Source: Psychrobium sp. MM17-31 (GTDB lineage Bacteria; Pseudomonadota; Gammaproteobacteria; Enterobacterales; Psychrobiaceae). From it: 64,000 bases of DNA. The notes beneath the pieces are model-generated. The model had not been told where the DNA came from, did no database searches, and saw only the letters and a list, made by a program, of their open reading frames with translations. Location: assembly GCF_022347785.1 (NCBI RefSeq), contig NZ_JAKRGA010000002.1, positions 124,001 through 188,000 of the forward strand, written 5' to 3'. Shown one piece after another: positions 9,579 to 19,005 of this stretch; the stretch's first letter is position 1, and the number at the start of each line of letters is the position of its first letter. The position numbers and the translations under genes are program-made.

Positions 9579-10210
9579 TGACTAAAGTTATCTCGAAAAA
9601 CGGATTAATTTTAGCGGTATTTGCGCTCATAGTTACCGCCATTGTTGCCCTCACTCAACAGCTAACCAAAGATGCTATTAACAAACAAGAACAGCGCTAC
9701 CTGTTGACCTTGTTAGAGCAAGTTGTCGATCCTAAAACCTATAACAACGATTTAGCCAACCAATGTGTTTTAGTGACTTCACAAGACATGCTTGGCCGTG
9801 CGACACCACAACGCGCTTTTATCGCTAGAAAAGACAATACTCCTGTCGCCATAGCTATTGAAACCACTGCGCCAAATGGCTACAGCGGCAATATCGACAT
9901 TATCGTTGGCATAACCACCGAAGGTGTTGTTAGCGGGGTGCGTACCTTGCGTCACCAAGAAACACCGGGCCTTGGCGATAAAATCGAAATCACAAAATCG
10001 TCTTGGATGGACAGCTTTAAAGGCTGGTTACTCACCGATAAAAACGAATCACAATGGCGGGTTAAAAAAGACGGCGGCGAGTTTGATCAATTCACCGGCG
10101 CAACCATCACGCCGCGCGCCGTGGTTGAAGCCACGCGTAAAGCGCTTGCGTTTGTTAACAAAGAGCAACGCGCAATTATCGAATCAACTCAACGCTGCGG
10201 AGGTCAATAA
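9578..10210 (+). CDS. rnfG: Electron transport complex subunit RnfG/RsxG
   Basis: Single-span membrane flavoprotein with a periplasmic FMN-binding domain, 210 residues. Helix at about 9-27; the covalent FMN site is Thr176 in the motif TGAT (173-176) of [23 protein letters not shown] is also typical of the family. Both ends overlap the neighbours by one base (TAATG), which shows translational coupling. Confidence 0.95.
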   Translation: MTKVISKNGLILAVFALIVTAIVALTQQLTKDAINKQEQRYLLTLLEQVVDPKTYNNDLANQCVLVTSQDMLGRATPQRAFIARKDNTPVAIAIETTAPNGYSGNIDIIVGITTEGVVSGVRTLRHQETPGLGDKIEITKSSWMDSFKGWLLTDKNESQWRVKKDGGEFDQFTGATITPRAVVEATRKALAFVNKEQRAIIESTQRCGGQ

Positions 10211-10908
10211 TGAATACCTACGGCGAACTCACATGGCAAGGATTGTGGAAAAACAACCCCGGACTAGTACAACTACTTGGTCTGTGTCCACTACTCGCGG
10301 TTACTTCGACCCTCACCAATGCACTGGGTATGAGCTTGGCGACAATCTTGGTAATGGTCGGCTCAAACGCCACTGTCTCCCTTATTCGTCAGTTCATTCC
10401 CAAAGAAATTCGCATCCCAATCTTCGTGATGATTATCGCGGGCTATGTAACCTGTGTTCAATTGCTGTTTAACGCCTATGCATTTGGTCTCTATCAATCA
10501 CTGGGTATTTTCCTACCGCTGATTGTAACTAACTGTATTATTATCGGCCGCGCCGAAGCCTACGCCTCTAAAAACGCGCTTATTCCGTCTATTTACGATG
10601 GCTTCATTATGGCAATTGGCTTTAGCGTAGTATTAGTGCTGTTAGGTGCTATCCGTGAAGTATTGGGCCAAGGCACCTTATTTGATGGCGCAGATTTACT
10701 ACTAGGTCCGTGGGCGAGTAGCCTGCGAATCGAACTATTCGCCATCGATCAATCCTTCTTATTCATTATGCTGCCACCGGGTGCATTCGTCGCCTTGGGC
10801 TTTATTTTGGCACTTAAAAACAGCCTCAATAACAAAGTTGAAGCTATGGTGGTGCCGCCCGTTGAAAAGAAAGAAATCGAGCGCGCCCGCGTTAGTAAAG
10901 TCTCATAA
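10210..10908 (+). CDS. rnfE: Electron transport complex subunit RnfE/RsxE
   Basis: Six-helix inner-membrane subunit, homologous to RnfA and inserted in opposite orientation; 232 residues. [10 protein letters not shown] and [16 protein letters not shown] are the pseudosymmetric counterparts of the RnfA cysteine segments. Last rnf gene; the endonuclease III-like gene begins 15 bases later, the same rnf-nth order as in E. coli. Confidence 0.95.
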   Translation: MNTYGELTWQGLWKNNPGLVQLLGLCPLLAVTSTLTNALGMSLATILVMVGSNATVSLIRQFIPKEIRIPIFVMIIAGYVTCVQLLFNAYAFGLYQSLGIFLPLIVTNCIIIGRAEAYASKNALIPSIYDGFIMAIGFSVVLVLLGAIREVLGQGTLFDGADLLLGPWASSLRIELFAIDQSFLFIMLPPGAFVALGFILALKNSLNNKVEAMVVPPVEKKEIERARVSKVS

Positions 10909-10923
10909 TAATCGGAATAAATA

Positions 10924-11634
10924 ATGACTCAGCCACTATCAAAACAACAAAAAGTACAGGCGATCATCGATATTCTCGACGAGTTATATCCAGAAGTACC
11001 GATCCCTTTAGATCACACCGATGCCTACACACTTCTGGTGGCGGTATTGTTATCGGCCCAATGCACCGATGAGCGCGTTAACCAGATTACCCCGCTGTTA
11101 TTCGCTAAAGCAGATAATCCGTACGACATGGTGAAGATGACCATTGAAGAAATTCAAGAAATCATTCGCCCATGCGGTTTATCGCCAATGAAATCGAAAG
11201 GCATTTGGCACCTATCGCAAATGATTATCGAGCAACACGACGGCGAAGTGCCAGCTGATATGGCCGCGCTTGAAGCCATGCCGGGAGTTGGCCATAAAAC
11301 CGCATCTGTTGTTATGGCGCAAGCCTTTAATATTCCAGCCTTTCCAGTTGATACCCACATCCACCGTCTGATGTATCGCTGGGGTTTGTCTAACGGTAAA
11401 AGTGTTGAGCAAACCGAGCGCGACGGTAAACGCCTGTTTCCAAAAGAACGCTGGAACGACTTACACCTACAAATAATTTACTACGGCCGTGAATATTGCC
11501 CCGCCCGTGGTTTTTCGCTAGATAAGTGTATTATCACCCGCGAATATGGCCGCAAGAGCTTTATTAATGAAGTGCTTAAAGAGCAAGAGAAGAAAGCCCA
11601 AAAACAAAAAAAGCAGCAGCAAAAGAAGAAATGA
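10924..11634 (+). CDS. Endonuclease III-like DNA glycosylase without Fe-S cysteines
   Basis: HhH-GPD glycosylase fold, 236 residues. The helix-hairpin-helix MPGVGHKTASVV holds the catalytic Lys and FPVDTHIHR the catalytic Asp, as in endonuclease III, so a bifunctional glycosylase/AP-lyase activity is expected. The C-terminal four-cysteine cluster motif is absent: only two Cys remain in YCPARGFSLDKC. The tail is a Lys/Gln-rich stretch after residue 215. It overlaps the canonical nth gene by four bases (ATGA). Such cluster-less paralogues exist in other bacteria, but the tandem coupling is unusual. Substrate range unknown. Confidence 0.85.
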   Translation: MTQPLSKQQKVQAIIDILDELYPEVPIPLDHTDAYTLLVAVLLSAQCTDERVNQITPLLFAKADNPYDMVKMTIEEIQEIIRPCGLSPMKSKGIWHLSQMIIEQHDGEVPADMAALEAMPGVGHKTASVVMAQAFNIPAFPVDTHIHRLMYRWGLSNGKSVEQTERDGKRLFPKERWNDLHLQIIYYGREYCPARGFSLDKCIITREYGRKSFINEVLKEQEKKAQKQKKQQQKKK

Positions 11635-12266
11635 ATAAGTCGAAGCGCCAACAAATACTAACGATTTTGCGTGACGAAAATCCACATCCGGAAACGGAGC
11701 TGGAATTCAATTCACCATTCGAACTTTTGGTGGCCGTGACGCTATCAGCGCAATCGACTGATGTTGGTGTTAACAAAGCCACTCGCGTTCTTTTTCCAAT
11801 AGCCAACACACCACAGGCCATCGTTGATTTAGGCGTTGAAGGGCTTGCAAGCTACATCAAAACCTTGGGGTTATATAATTCCAAAGCGAAAAATGTTCAC
11901 AAAGCCTGCCAGATGCTCGTTGAGCTGCACAACGGTGAAGTACCAGAGAGTCGCGAAGCATTAGAAGCACTGCCGGGAGTGGGCCGCAAAACCGCCAATG
12001 TCGTCCTTAACATCGCTTTTGGCTGGCCAACAATTGCCGTCGATACCCACATTTTCCGCGTCGCCAATCGCACCAAATTCGCGATGGGTAAAAACGTCGA
12101 TCAAGTAGAAGAAAAACTACTAAAGGTCATTCCCGCAGAGTTTAAAGTCGACGCCCACCATTGGTTTATTCTACACGGTCGTTATATCTGCACCGCCAGA
12201 AAACCCAAATGCGGCGCCTGTGTTATTGAAGAGCTGTGTGAGTTTAAAGAAAAAACAGAGTATTAG
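11631..12266 (+). CDS. nth: Endonuclease III
   Basis: Base-excision repair enzyme that removes oxidised pyrimidines and cuts the abasic site. 211 residues, the standard length. LPGVGRKTANVV contains the hairpin and catalytic Lys; VDTHIFRV contains the catalytic Asp; the C-terminal Fe-S motif C-x6-C-x2-C-x5-C is complete (CTARKPKCGACVIEELC). Start overlaps the stop of the cluster-less paralogue. A terminator follows 18 bases after the stop. Confidence 0.97.
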   Translation: MNKSKRQQILTILRDENPHPETELEFNSPFELLVAVTLSAQSTDVGVNKATRVLFPIANTPQAIVDLGVEGLASYIKTLGLYNSKAKNVHKACQMLVELHNGEVPESREALEALPGVGRKTANVVLNIAFGWPTIAVDTHIFRVANRTKFAMGKNVDQVEEKLLKVIPAEFKVDAHHWFILHGRYICTARKPKCGACVIEELCEFKEKTEY

Positions 12267-12283
12267 TTCTCTTCAAAAAATCA

Positions 12284-12311
12284 AAAAAGGAAGGTTTACA
12301 CCTTCCTTTTT
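12284..12311 (+). terminator. Rho-independent terminator after nth
   Basis: Eleven-base stem AAAAAGGAAGG / CCTTCCTTTTT with a six-base loop and a T-run, ending the rnf-nth operon. The A-run on the left lets it also act on the convergent receptor gene that ends at 12330. Confidence 0.9.
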
Positions 12312-12329
12312 ACTTCTCCATCAAAACCC

Positions 12330-14309
12330 TTAATGACCAAACTTAAAGCGAATGCCCGCATTAACTGTGAATCCGTCATTACGAGACCAGATATCTGTCG
12401 CCCAACGACCACTTGGGGCACGTTCTAACAACAAAAGTGACTCGTCTTTAGTTTGACGTACATTGAGTAGGTTTTCCGCGTTAATGAAGTAACTCACCTT
12501 ACCAATGGTAATTTGGCCAAGCAGTCCTAAGTGCCAATAAGCATCACTTTTCTCGCGATAGGGATTACCTTCAAGGTGCTGAGTACCTGTGTAATAGGCT
12601 TCAAAGCCAACAAGATGACTCCCGTGCTCTTCCCACATTAATACTGCACCTGCAGAATGTTTCGGTGTTAAGGTAAGCGGCGCGCGGCCAATATCGTTTT
12701 GCGCTTGCTTTGTAGCGTCAGTATATAAATAACTGCCTGTTAGCTTAATGTCTCGCCAGCGATAACGCAGCAGTAATTCTGCGCCGCGAATTTCGCTCTC
12801 TCCCGCTGCGTTAATAATTCTTACCTGCTTAGCTGCCTCGCTATTAACAAGCGGATCAATCACTTCAAGCTCGGTAACATTATCAACATTAGACGCAAAC
12901 AAAGTAACGCTGGCTTCAACATTATCCATCGCGTAGCTGACATCGATAGATGCCGTCGTAGCTCGCTCCTCTTCAATGCCATCAAGCGGCGCTAAGCGTG
13001 ATAGCCCAGCGTCTTCAATATCTTCAATAAACGGCGTTGGCGCAAAGAACCCTTGGCCATAAGAGCCGCGAATTGTCCAAGTCTCTGGGCTATAAAGCAC
13101 CGACACACGTGGGCTGACCTGTGTGCCGTATTCACTATGCCAATCAGCACGGGCACTAAGTGACATAGACACATCATCGTTGGCTTGATAGTCAACTTGT
13201 GAGAATAATCCCGGCACTTGGTAGTCGTAATTAAACTCACTAAAGTCTTGCGAATCAAAACGCTCTGATTGATATGCAGCGCCCAGTAGCCATGCTATTT
13301 CGTCGCTATAACCAGAAATGCTCGACTCCAAAAGATAGCTCTCATGAGTATCGTTTTCTTCAACGACACCATAAAGATGATCGTGCTCTTGCCGCATCGC
13401 TGAGCCACGCAGGTTGAGATTAAGATCATCTGCCAGTGGCTGATCGAAAATAAAGCCACTATCGAGCCTTAACGAGTCTTGGTTTTGGGCAAACGGATTG
13501 CCATCGGCAACAGTGCCTTGTGCGGTAGTGCCTCCTTCTCGCTCTTCTTTCATTGCGCCAAAGGTTACATACAAATTAGCGCCACTGTCGCTCTCCCAAT
13601 ACAAACGCGGACGAACCGTTGCTCGTTGATATTGGGCAATATCATTCCAGCCATCACTATCGAGATCTTTATCTGCTTGATTATGTAAGCCAGCAGTTAC
13701 TGAGGCACTTGTCGACTCATTAATTGGCGAGGCAAAATAAGAAGTAACATCTTGGCCGCCTTTTGAGGTGGCATTTAATAACACCTCTCCCTCAAATTCA
13801 TCAGATGGCGTGCGAGAGATAAGTTTAATTACGCCGCCAAGTGCTGAACCGCCATAGAGTGAAGACGCCGAGCCTTTGATGATTTCAACGTTAGCTAAAT
13901 CTGTCGGCGGAATTTGCAATAAGCCAATGGATGCGGTTTGGCCGCCATATAGCGGTAAACCATCGCTCAGTAGCTGTGTATAACGACCATATAGACTTTG
14001 TAATCGAATGTTGGCACTGCCTAGCGCAGGCGAAGTATTTTGGACTCGCACGCCGCCAGTTTCAGCCACCAGCATTGAAATGTTTCCGGGTCTCATGAGC
14101 GCTTTTTCTTGCACTTCTTCGCCGTTGATAATTTCAGTGCGGGTTGCTGATTCCGTAACAATGCGACCTAGGCGCGACGCCGTCACTTGAATTTTCTCTA
14201 TCTTTTTATCTTCGTGTTTATGATGCTCGTTATGATCATCGCCACCAGCGATTGCCATTGATGGTGCAAACAACACTGCCAGTGCCACTTTAGAATATTT
14301 AGTAAGCAT
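12330..14309 (-). CDS. TonB-dependent receptor, probably metal-related
   Basis: Complete outer-membrane receptor of 659 residues: signal peptide to about AIAGG, a His-rich start of the mature protein (DDHNEHHKHEDKK, 24-36), plug domain from about 37 (IQVTASR, then ANVEIIKGSASSLYGGSALG), and a 22-strand barrel ending in Phe-Gly-His. Start is supported by GAGG nine bases upstream (GAGGTCGAAATG). The His-rich N-terminus and the Cys-rich exported protein encoded just upstream point to uptake of a metal such as zinc or copper; this is inference. The 3' end faces the nth terminator. Confidence 0.92.
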   Translation of the reverse strand: MLTKYSKVALAVLFAPSMAIAGGDDHNEHHKHEDKKIEKIQVTASRLGRIVTESATRTEIINGEEVQEKALMRPGNISMLVAETGGVRVQNTSPALGSANIRLQSLYGRYTQLLSDGLPLYGGQTASIGLLQIPPTDLANVEIIKGSASSLYGGSALGGVIKLISRTPSDEFEGEVLLNATSKGGQDVTSYFASPINESTSASVTAGLHNQADKDLDSDGWNDIAQYQRATVRPRLYWESDSGANLYVTFGAMKEEREGGTTAQGTVADGNPFAQNQDSLRLDSGFIFDQPLADDLNLNLRGSAMRQEHDHLYGVVEENDTHESYLLESSISGYSDEIAWLLGAAYQSERFDSQDFSEFNYDYQVPGLFSQVDYQANDDVSMSLSARADWHSEYGTQVSPRVSVLYSPETWTIRGSYGQGFFAPTPFIEDIEDAGLSRLAPLDGIEEERATTASIDVSYAMDNVEASVTLFASNVDNVTELEVIDPLVNSEAAKQVRIINAAGESEIRGAELLLRYRWRDIKLTGSYLYTDATKQAQNDIGRAPLTLTPKHSAGAVLMWEEHGSHLVGFEAYYTGTQHLEGNPYREKSDAYWHLGLLGQITIGKVSYFINAENLLNVRQTKDESLLLLERAPSGRWATDIWSRNDGFTVNAGIRFKFGH

Positions 14310-14334
14310 TTCGACCTCAAATAATGCTAATGCT

Positions 14335-14357
14335 TATTCCATGTTATTGATGGAATA
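14335..14357. repeat. Inverted repeat in the leader of the metal-type TonB receptor
   Basis: TATTCCAT and ATGGAATA are separated by seven bases, 26-48 bases upstream of the receptor start. The size and position fit an operator for a dimeric repressor. It does not match a consensus I can name with confidence. Confidence 0.4.
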
Positions 14358-14409
14358 GCGTTAAACCGCGTCAATTCGCAGCAAGTAATGTAATTAAGAA
14401 TGTGAAAGA

Positions 14410-14787
14410 TTAAGAACCGAAAATGGGAGGTCGATATAAGGATTTGGCGAATAAATGAGGCTGCTTAGTTGAGACTATGCACTGCGCTTCATTCAACATC
14501 ACTAATTCTGACAATGAGAAATTGGCGATGAGATAGGCGTAAGAACTACAACTGTTGTCAGGGCAAATACACTCGCCGACACAACAATCTACGTCACAAC
14601 AATCATCCTCTGCTGAGGACTCATTGCTATGGTTCGATTCTTGGTAAATCTCAGCTGTTTTTTGCTGCTGGGTTTGAGAAGACGCGAGATCGTCATGTAC
14701 TGTCGCCATATGATAAGCCATTGATTGCCCTGTAAAGGCCACCAAAGTAACTAACATAACTAAACAGCGTAACAATGATTTAATCAT
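14410..14787 (-). CDS. Small exported Cys-rich protein, possible metal binder
   Basis: 125 residues starting at the ATG at 14787 (MIKSLLRCLVM); a TTG at 14802 is less likely. An N-terminal signal peptide ends near GQSMA. The centre is dense in acidic residues and cysteines (DDCCDVDCCVGECICPDNSC, about 76-95) with His earlier (YHMATVHDD). It resembles the small DUF2946-like proteins found before TonB receptors for metals. It is 100 bases upstream of the receptor and on the same strand. Metal sequestration or delivery is inferred, not shown. Confidence 0.65.
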   Translation of the reverse strand: MIKSLLRCLVMLVTLVAFTGQSMAYHMATVHDDLASSQTQQQKTAEIYQESNHSNESSAEDDCCDVDCCVGECICPDNSCSSYAYLIANFSLSELVMLNEAQCIVSTKQPHLFAKSLYRPPIFGS

Positions 14788-14929
14788 AACTATCTCAAAC
14801 AAAAATCGCCGCTATTGTAGGTGCTTTTATAATAGATGTGAAGACGTTTCAAATCAGTGAATCACCTGTCATAAAACTTCGGTATAATCACGCTCATAAA
14901 AAATAGAGCAAAGCAATCTGGAGAAAATC

Positions 14930-15340
14930 ATGCGTTTTTTACACACCATGTTACGCGTCGGCAACTTAGAACGTTCAATAGAGTTTTACACTAAGGCGCT
15001 AAAAATGCGCTTGTTACGCCAATCTGAAAACACCGAGTATCGTTACACACTAGCGTTTCTTGGTTACGACGATGAAGCAACAGGTACCGTATTAGAATTG
15101 ACTTACAACTGGGACACCAGCGAATACGATATGGGCACGGCCTTTGGCCACTTAGCCATTGGTTGTGATGACATTTACGCCACCTGTGACGCTTTAAAAG
15201 CAGCAGGCGCAACCATTTGCCGCGAGCCTGGCCCAGTGAAAGGCGGCACAACAGTGATTGCCTTTGTTGAAGATCCAGACGGTTATAAAATTGAGCTGAT
15301 TGAAAACAAGTTTGCAGGTAAGGGCTTAGGCGAAGATTAA
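14930..15340 (+). CDS. gloA: Lactoylglutathione lyase (glyoxalase I)
   Basis: Detoxifies methylglyoxal by isomerising its hemithioacetal with glutathione in the cytosol. 136 residues, the standard size; starts [20 protein letters not shown] with metal ligand His5, and has the later ligands in FLGY..LELTYN (Glu) and FGHLAIG (His), and [13 protein letters not shown] (Glu). A Shine-Dalgarno GGAG precedes the ATG by six bases. Confidence 0.96.
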   Translation: MRFLHTMLRVGNLERSIEFYTKALKMRLLRQSENTEYRYTLAFLGYDDEATGTVLELTYNWDTSEYDMGTAFGHLAIGCDDIYATCDALKAAGATICREPGPVKGGTTVIAFVEDPDGYKIELIENKFAGKGLGED

Positions 15341-15361
15341 GTTACAACAGATACAACAAAC

Positions 15362-15398
15362 AAAAATGGCGCTACTTCATTATGAGAGCGCCATTTTT
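15362..15398. terminator. Bidirectional terminator between gloA and motY
   Basis: Twelve-base perfect stem AAAAATGGCGCT / AGCGCCATTTTT around a 13-base loop. The A-run and T-run on the two sides suit both convergent genes. Confidence 0.9.
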
Positions 15399-15418
15399 AT
15401 TTGAATATTAGGATTGGT

Positions 15419-16303
15419 TTAGTATCCACGATTCATGGTGATCACCACGCGTCTGTTCCCGTTACGTCCTTGCACCGTTTCATTTGATGCGATGTGACGT
15501 TTTTCACCGTGTCCTGTCACTAAAATTTTATCGCCAGCGATGCCCGACTCTTCTAACATGCGCTTAATATCATTAGCACGCTGCTTAGATATTTGACGGT
15601 TTTTCTCACGGCCACCGTAACTATCGGTGTATGAGTCTACCAGCACCAACTCCATCTCAGGCTCGTATTTAAGATAATCGCGGATCATCTTGAGCTTTTG
15701 CTGTGAGCGGCGATCTAAAATCTGCGTATTCTTTTTGTAATTGAGCGTCGTAAATGAAATATCTTCGAAGCTATATGGCAGCAACTTGCTTACGCATTCC
15801 ATAAACGCTAGATGTTGCGGTGCGAAATTAACCGCTGACACACCAACGGCAACAGAGTCGTTGCTGTTGTACCAATCGCGATAGAAAAAGGTTGGATTCA
15901 TGCCCTTTTCTAATTCGTTAAGCATTAACCACGCTTGATCGTCTAACACTTCGCCATCGAACTGCTTGTAATAAGCGAGATCGGCAATATGGGCTGACGG
16001 TGAATTTGCACGCCAGCTTGGCGGCATTGAGCGCAGTTCAACTTCGGTATATTTAGCCGGCTTTTGCAACATATTCATTGCAAAATCGAGATTGATGTTT
16101 TTGTTGGCAACACTGGAAAAGTTCACTTTGCCAAAACGCGGAATACTGTGTTCAAGTACACAGGCAGTCGGCGTGTTTTTGGTCATCGACCAACTAGATT
16201 CCTGCATCGACGCACCATAACTACGCATCATGCCATTGGCAGGTAAAGCCAATAATGCCGTTACGCTAAGCGCTGCACTAAAACTAAGCAATCGATTTGT
16301 CAT
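15419..16303 (-). CDS. motY: Sodium-type flagellar protein MotY
   Basis: Periplasmic T-ring component that holds the PomAB stator units of sodium-driven polar flagella. About 294 residues with a signal peptide (to ALPANG), a MotY-specific N-terminal half, and a C-terminal OmpA-like peptidoglycan-binding domain (VDSYTDSYG..NRQISKQRANDIK..GHGEKR..NRRVVI). The length and the position next to rnt match Vibrio and Shewanella motY. ATG at 16303 is chosen over the GTG at 16309. It implies polar sodium-driven motility; no other motor genes are in the window. Confidence 0.9.
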   Translation of the reverse strand: MTNRLLSFSAALSVTALLALPANGMMRSYGASMQESSWSMTKNTPTACVLEHSIPRFGKVNFSSVANKNINLDFAMNMLQKPAKYTEVELRSMPPSWRANSPSAHIADLAYYKQFDGEVLDDQAWLMLNELEKGMNPTFFYRDWYNSNDSVAVGVSAVNFAPQHLAFMECVSKLLPYSFEDISFTTLNYKKNTQILDRRSQQKLKMIRDYLKYEPEMELVLVDSYTDSYGGREKNRQISKQRANDIKRMLEESGIAGDKILVTGHGEKRHIASNETVQGRNGNRRVVITMNRGY

Positions 16304-16446
16304 TGACACCTGTCCTGTGTTGTCTGAGGAATACTTAAAAATACTATCGGCGCTGTTTATTAGATCTTTAGCAATAAAAACGATCTTTATTTGCCAGCTA
16401 AAACCTTGGATAATGTCGACTCTTTAAATCGAAATTACCGAATAAT

Positions 16447-17097
16447 ATGTCTGACCAAGCACCTTCATTGATGAGCCAACGCTTTCGCGGCTACTTCCCT
16501 ATCGTTATCGACATCGAAACCGCAGGCTTTAATGCCCAAACTGATGCCGTGCTCGAACTCGCTGCCAGCATATTGCAATTCGACGATAACGACAATCTAG
16601 AAATCGCGCAAACGCATCACTATCACATCGAGCCATTTGAAGGTGCGAACCTAGAGCAAGCATCATTAGATTTCACAGGCATCGACCCATACAATCCATT
16701 GCGCGCTGCTGTTAGCGAGCATGATGCTTTACACGATTTATTTAAGCACGTGCGTAAAGCCATGAAAGCACAAGGTTGTCATCGCGCCATCTTAGTGGCC
16801 CACAACGCCGCCTTTGATCAAGGATTCTTTAAAGCCGCAACAGCGCGTAGTGGCCTTAAGCGCGACCCATTCCATCCTTTTGTTACCTTTGATACCACAA
16901 CGCTTGCAGGATTAGCAATTGGCCAAACAGTGCTAGCCAAAGCCTGTATCGAAGCCGGCATTCCATTTGACAATAAAGAAGCCCATTCGGCACTTTACGA
17001 CACTGAGCGCACTGCCGAACTGTTTTGCTACATAGTTAATAAATGGAAAGACTTAGGCGGTTGGCCAATGGCAGTGCCAGCGCAAGACGAAGAGTAA
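16447..17097 (+). CDS. rnt: Ribonuclease T
   Basis: 3'-5' exoribonuclease that trims tRNA and other stable RNA 3' ends. 216 residues; DEDD-type active site: D and E in [10 protein letters not shown] in [10 protein letters not shown], and the final HxxxxD in [14 protein letters not shown]. Divergent from motY across 143 bases. Confidence 0.97.
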   Translation: MSDQAPSLMSQRFRGYFPIVIDIETAGFNAQTDAVLELAASILQFDDNDNLEIAQTHHYHIEPFEGANLEQASLDFTGIDPYNPLRAAVSEHDALHDLFKHVRKAMKAQGCHRAILVAHNAAFDQGFFKAATARSGLKRDPFHPFVTFDTTTLAGLAIGQTVLAKACIEAGIPFDNKEAHSALYDTERTAELFCYIVNKWKDLGGWPMAVPAQDEE

Positions 17098-17160
17098 CCA
17101 TTAGGAAATACTCAGTGTTTAGCATTTAAATGAACAACACTAGACGTAAAGTGATATTCA

Positions 17161-17182
17161 GCGCTAAGGGACTACTTAGCGC
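17161..17182. terminator. Possible weak terminator hairpin after rnt
   Basis: GCGCTAAG / CTTAGCGC stem with a six-base loop, in the gap between convergent rnt and the DM13 gene. The following sequence is only moderately T-rich. Confidence 0.4.
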
Positions 17183-17214
17183 GTTCTATGTTATGTAATT
17201 AACCTCAGCATAAA

Positions 17215-17691
17215 TTAGCGATATTTCGCTGCCGTAATAAATTCATTAAAACTCTCGCACCACACAATCACTGTATTGTATTGCGACGGATCGACATCAC
17301 TTGGCAGGTTAACCACAAAATTATCGAAGGTTTTTACATCCCCCACTAACGCCATTTGCGATTTTAGTTGTTTAAATTTCGCTTCGGTCTCAACAAACTC
17401 TTTAGCTAAATACAGCTTATAAGATGGTCCCGGAGCCAGCTCCCCCATTAGCGTAATGGCGTTGTTACCAATAGTAACCTCGCCTTCTCCCCAATGCAGC
17501 GTGTCACTATCGGCAAGATCACGCGTAAATTGCGCTGAATATTGTACATCGCTGACGGCATTGGTGACTTGCTGTGCTGTTGGCGCAGGCGGCGCACTTA
17601 AAATAGGCAGGGTATAAATCCCTAGTGCGAATCCGAAAAAGCCAATGGCCAAGTGGCTCACAACCAAAAATGCTAATAATCTCTTACTCAT
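17215..17691 (-). CDS. DM13-domain membrane-anchored protein
   Basis: 158 residues: one N-terminal hydrophobic anchor (4-33), then a DM13 domain with DTLHWGEGEVTI, GELAPGPSYKLYL and the conserved end YNTVIVWCESFNEFITAAKY. DM13 domains have been proposed to take part in electron transfer or redox chemistry using the conserved cysteine of this last motif. Function here unknown. It precedes no obvious operon partner; rnz lies 43 bases upstream on the same strand. Confidence 0.8.
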   Translation of the reverse strand: MSKRLLAFLVVSHLAIGFFGFALGIYTLPILSAPPAPTAQQVTNAVSDVQYSAQFTRDLADSDTLHWGEGEVTIGNNAITLMGELAPGPSYKLYLAKEFVETEAKFKQLKSQMALVGDVKTFDNFVVNLPSDVDPSQYNTVIVWCESFNEFITAAKYR

Positions 17692-17734
17692 TGTTCTACC
17701 GTTAAAAATTTTTCTTCTGTTAACTACTTAAATT

Positions 17735-18694
17735 TCAATCTTGTTCAATATGTAAAACACCCCGTTTATCGAGTGTCAATACTTGAAAATCCTGCGCTAA
17801 AAACAATGACCGTGAATAAGCTGTTTTTGCTTCATTTTCAATGTCACTAATATTTGGCGACTTAGTGAGATCTTGCTGATAGCGCGCACTAAAATGCGTC
17901 AGTACCAAGTTATCGATGTTGGCACTCTCAGCAAATTCTGCAACTTGTCGTGCATAACTATGACCAACATCGCCTGCCTTAGTTGCCATCTCTTGGGTAT
18001 AAGTAGATTCATGTACAAGCACCTGAGACGACTTACACAACTCCTGCAATAACTCAGGATTATCATTGTCACCACACACCACGATTTTACGCGGTGCATT
18101 ATCCACAATCAGATAATCGCAACTCTTAATGGTGTTACCTTGAAATTCAATGTCATTACCAGCTTGTAGTTGCCCCCACAGCGGCCCTTTGGGAACACCA
18201 AGTGCACTAAGCTTAGCGCCATCAAGTCGTTTAGTGTTTTCCGTTTCGGTAAAACTGTAGGCAAACGAAGGGACGCGATGAGACAATTGCGCCATATCAA
18301 TTCGCGTCTTACCAATCAATTTAGGCGTAAAATCCTCAACTTGTTCATACTTAATTTCATAAGGAAAAAACAGTTCTGTGTGGCGTTGTGTCGCTTCAAG
18401 CCACTCTCTTATACCGCGTGGCGCAACTATTGTGAGCGGCGCAGTTCGCCCGTTCATTCCAGCACTTGCTAGCAGTCCCGGCAGACCATAACAATGGTCA
18501 CCGTGAATATGCGTAATAAAAATAGCCTTTAATGAATTCACCGATAATGATGTGCGCAGTAGCTGATGCTGAGTTCCCTCGCCGCAATCAATCAAATACC
18601 AATCACTACCCTGACTTTCAATAATGGCAACCGCTGATACATTGCGATCTCTAGTTGGCGCCCCCGACGAGGTGCCTAAAAAACAAATTTTCAT
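17735..18694 (-). CDS. rnz: Ribonuclease Z
   Basis: Zinc phosphodiesterase of the metallo-beta-lactamase fold that cleaves tRNA 3' trailers. 319 residues; FLGTSSGAPTRDRNVSA at the start, the HIHGDHCYGLPGLL metal motif, GDN and LVHESTY, and the late VLTHFSARY histidine. A complete ATG start at 18694. Confidence 0.93.
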   Translation of the reverse strand: MKICFLGTSSGAPTRDRNVSAVAIIESQGSDWYLIDCGEGTQHQLLRTSLSVNSLKAIFITHIHGDHCYGLPGLLASAGMNGRTAPLTIVAPRGIREWLEATQRHTELFFPYEIKYEQVEDFTPKLIGKTRIDMAQLSHRVPSFAYSFTETENTKRLDGAKLSALGVPKGPLWGQLQAGNDIEFQGNTIKSCDYLIVDNAPRKIVVCGDNDNPELLQELCKSSQVLVHESTYTQEMATKAGDVGHSYARQVAEFAESANIDNLVLTHFSARYQQDLTKSPNISDIENEAKTAYSRSLFLAQDFQVLTLDKRGVLHIEQD

Positions 18695-18710
18695 AATGGT
18701 TCAATAACTA

Positions 18711-19004
18711 CTAACAATTAAACTTATAAGCTCTTTTTACTTCGACCACTTGCACTAAATACGACTCATACCATTTATCGCGGCCAAGTTGCTGGGCTAT
18801 GGTGTGTTCACTGTCGCTTTTCCACTCTCGAATAGCTTCTTCGGTTGGCCAATAGGAAATAGCAATTTCTTGATCGCCCTCGGTCACCGCGACAAAATCA
18901 ATGCAACCGTATTTCTCAAACGCCAACTCACGCATTTTCGCCACCATAGTCCCGTATTGACTATCCTGCTGTCCCGCTTTTGCTCTAAAAATTACAGCGT
19001 ACAT
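18711..19004 (-). CDS. Antibiotic biosynthesis monooxygenase (ABM) family protein
   Basis: 97 residues with the ABM dimeric alpha/beta-barrel pattern: MYAVIFRAKAG, FVAVTEGDQEIAISYWPTEEAIREWKSDSEH, and a final strand YLVQVVEVKRAY. Such proteins act as small oxygenases or unknown stress enzymes. One base separates it from the kinase-like gene upstream, so they are coupled. Confidence 0.8.
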   Translation of the reverse strand: MYAVIFRAKAGQQDSQYGTMVAKMRELAFEKYGCIDFVAVTEGDQEIAISYWPTEEAIREWKSDSEHTIAQQLGRDKWYESYLVQVVEVKRAYKFNC

Positions 19005-19005
19005 A

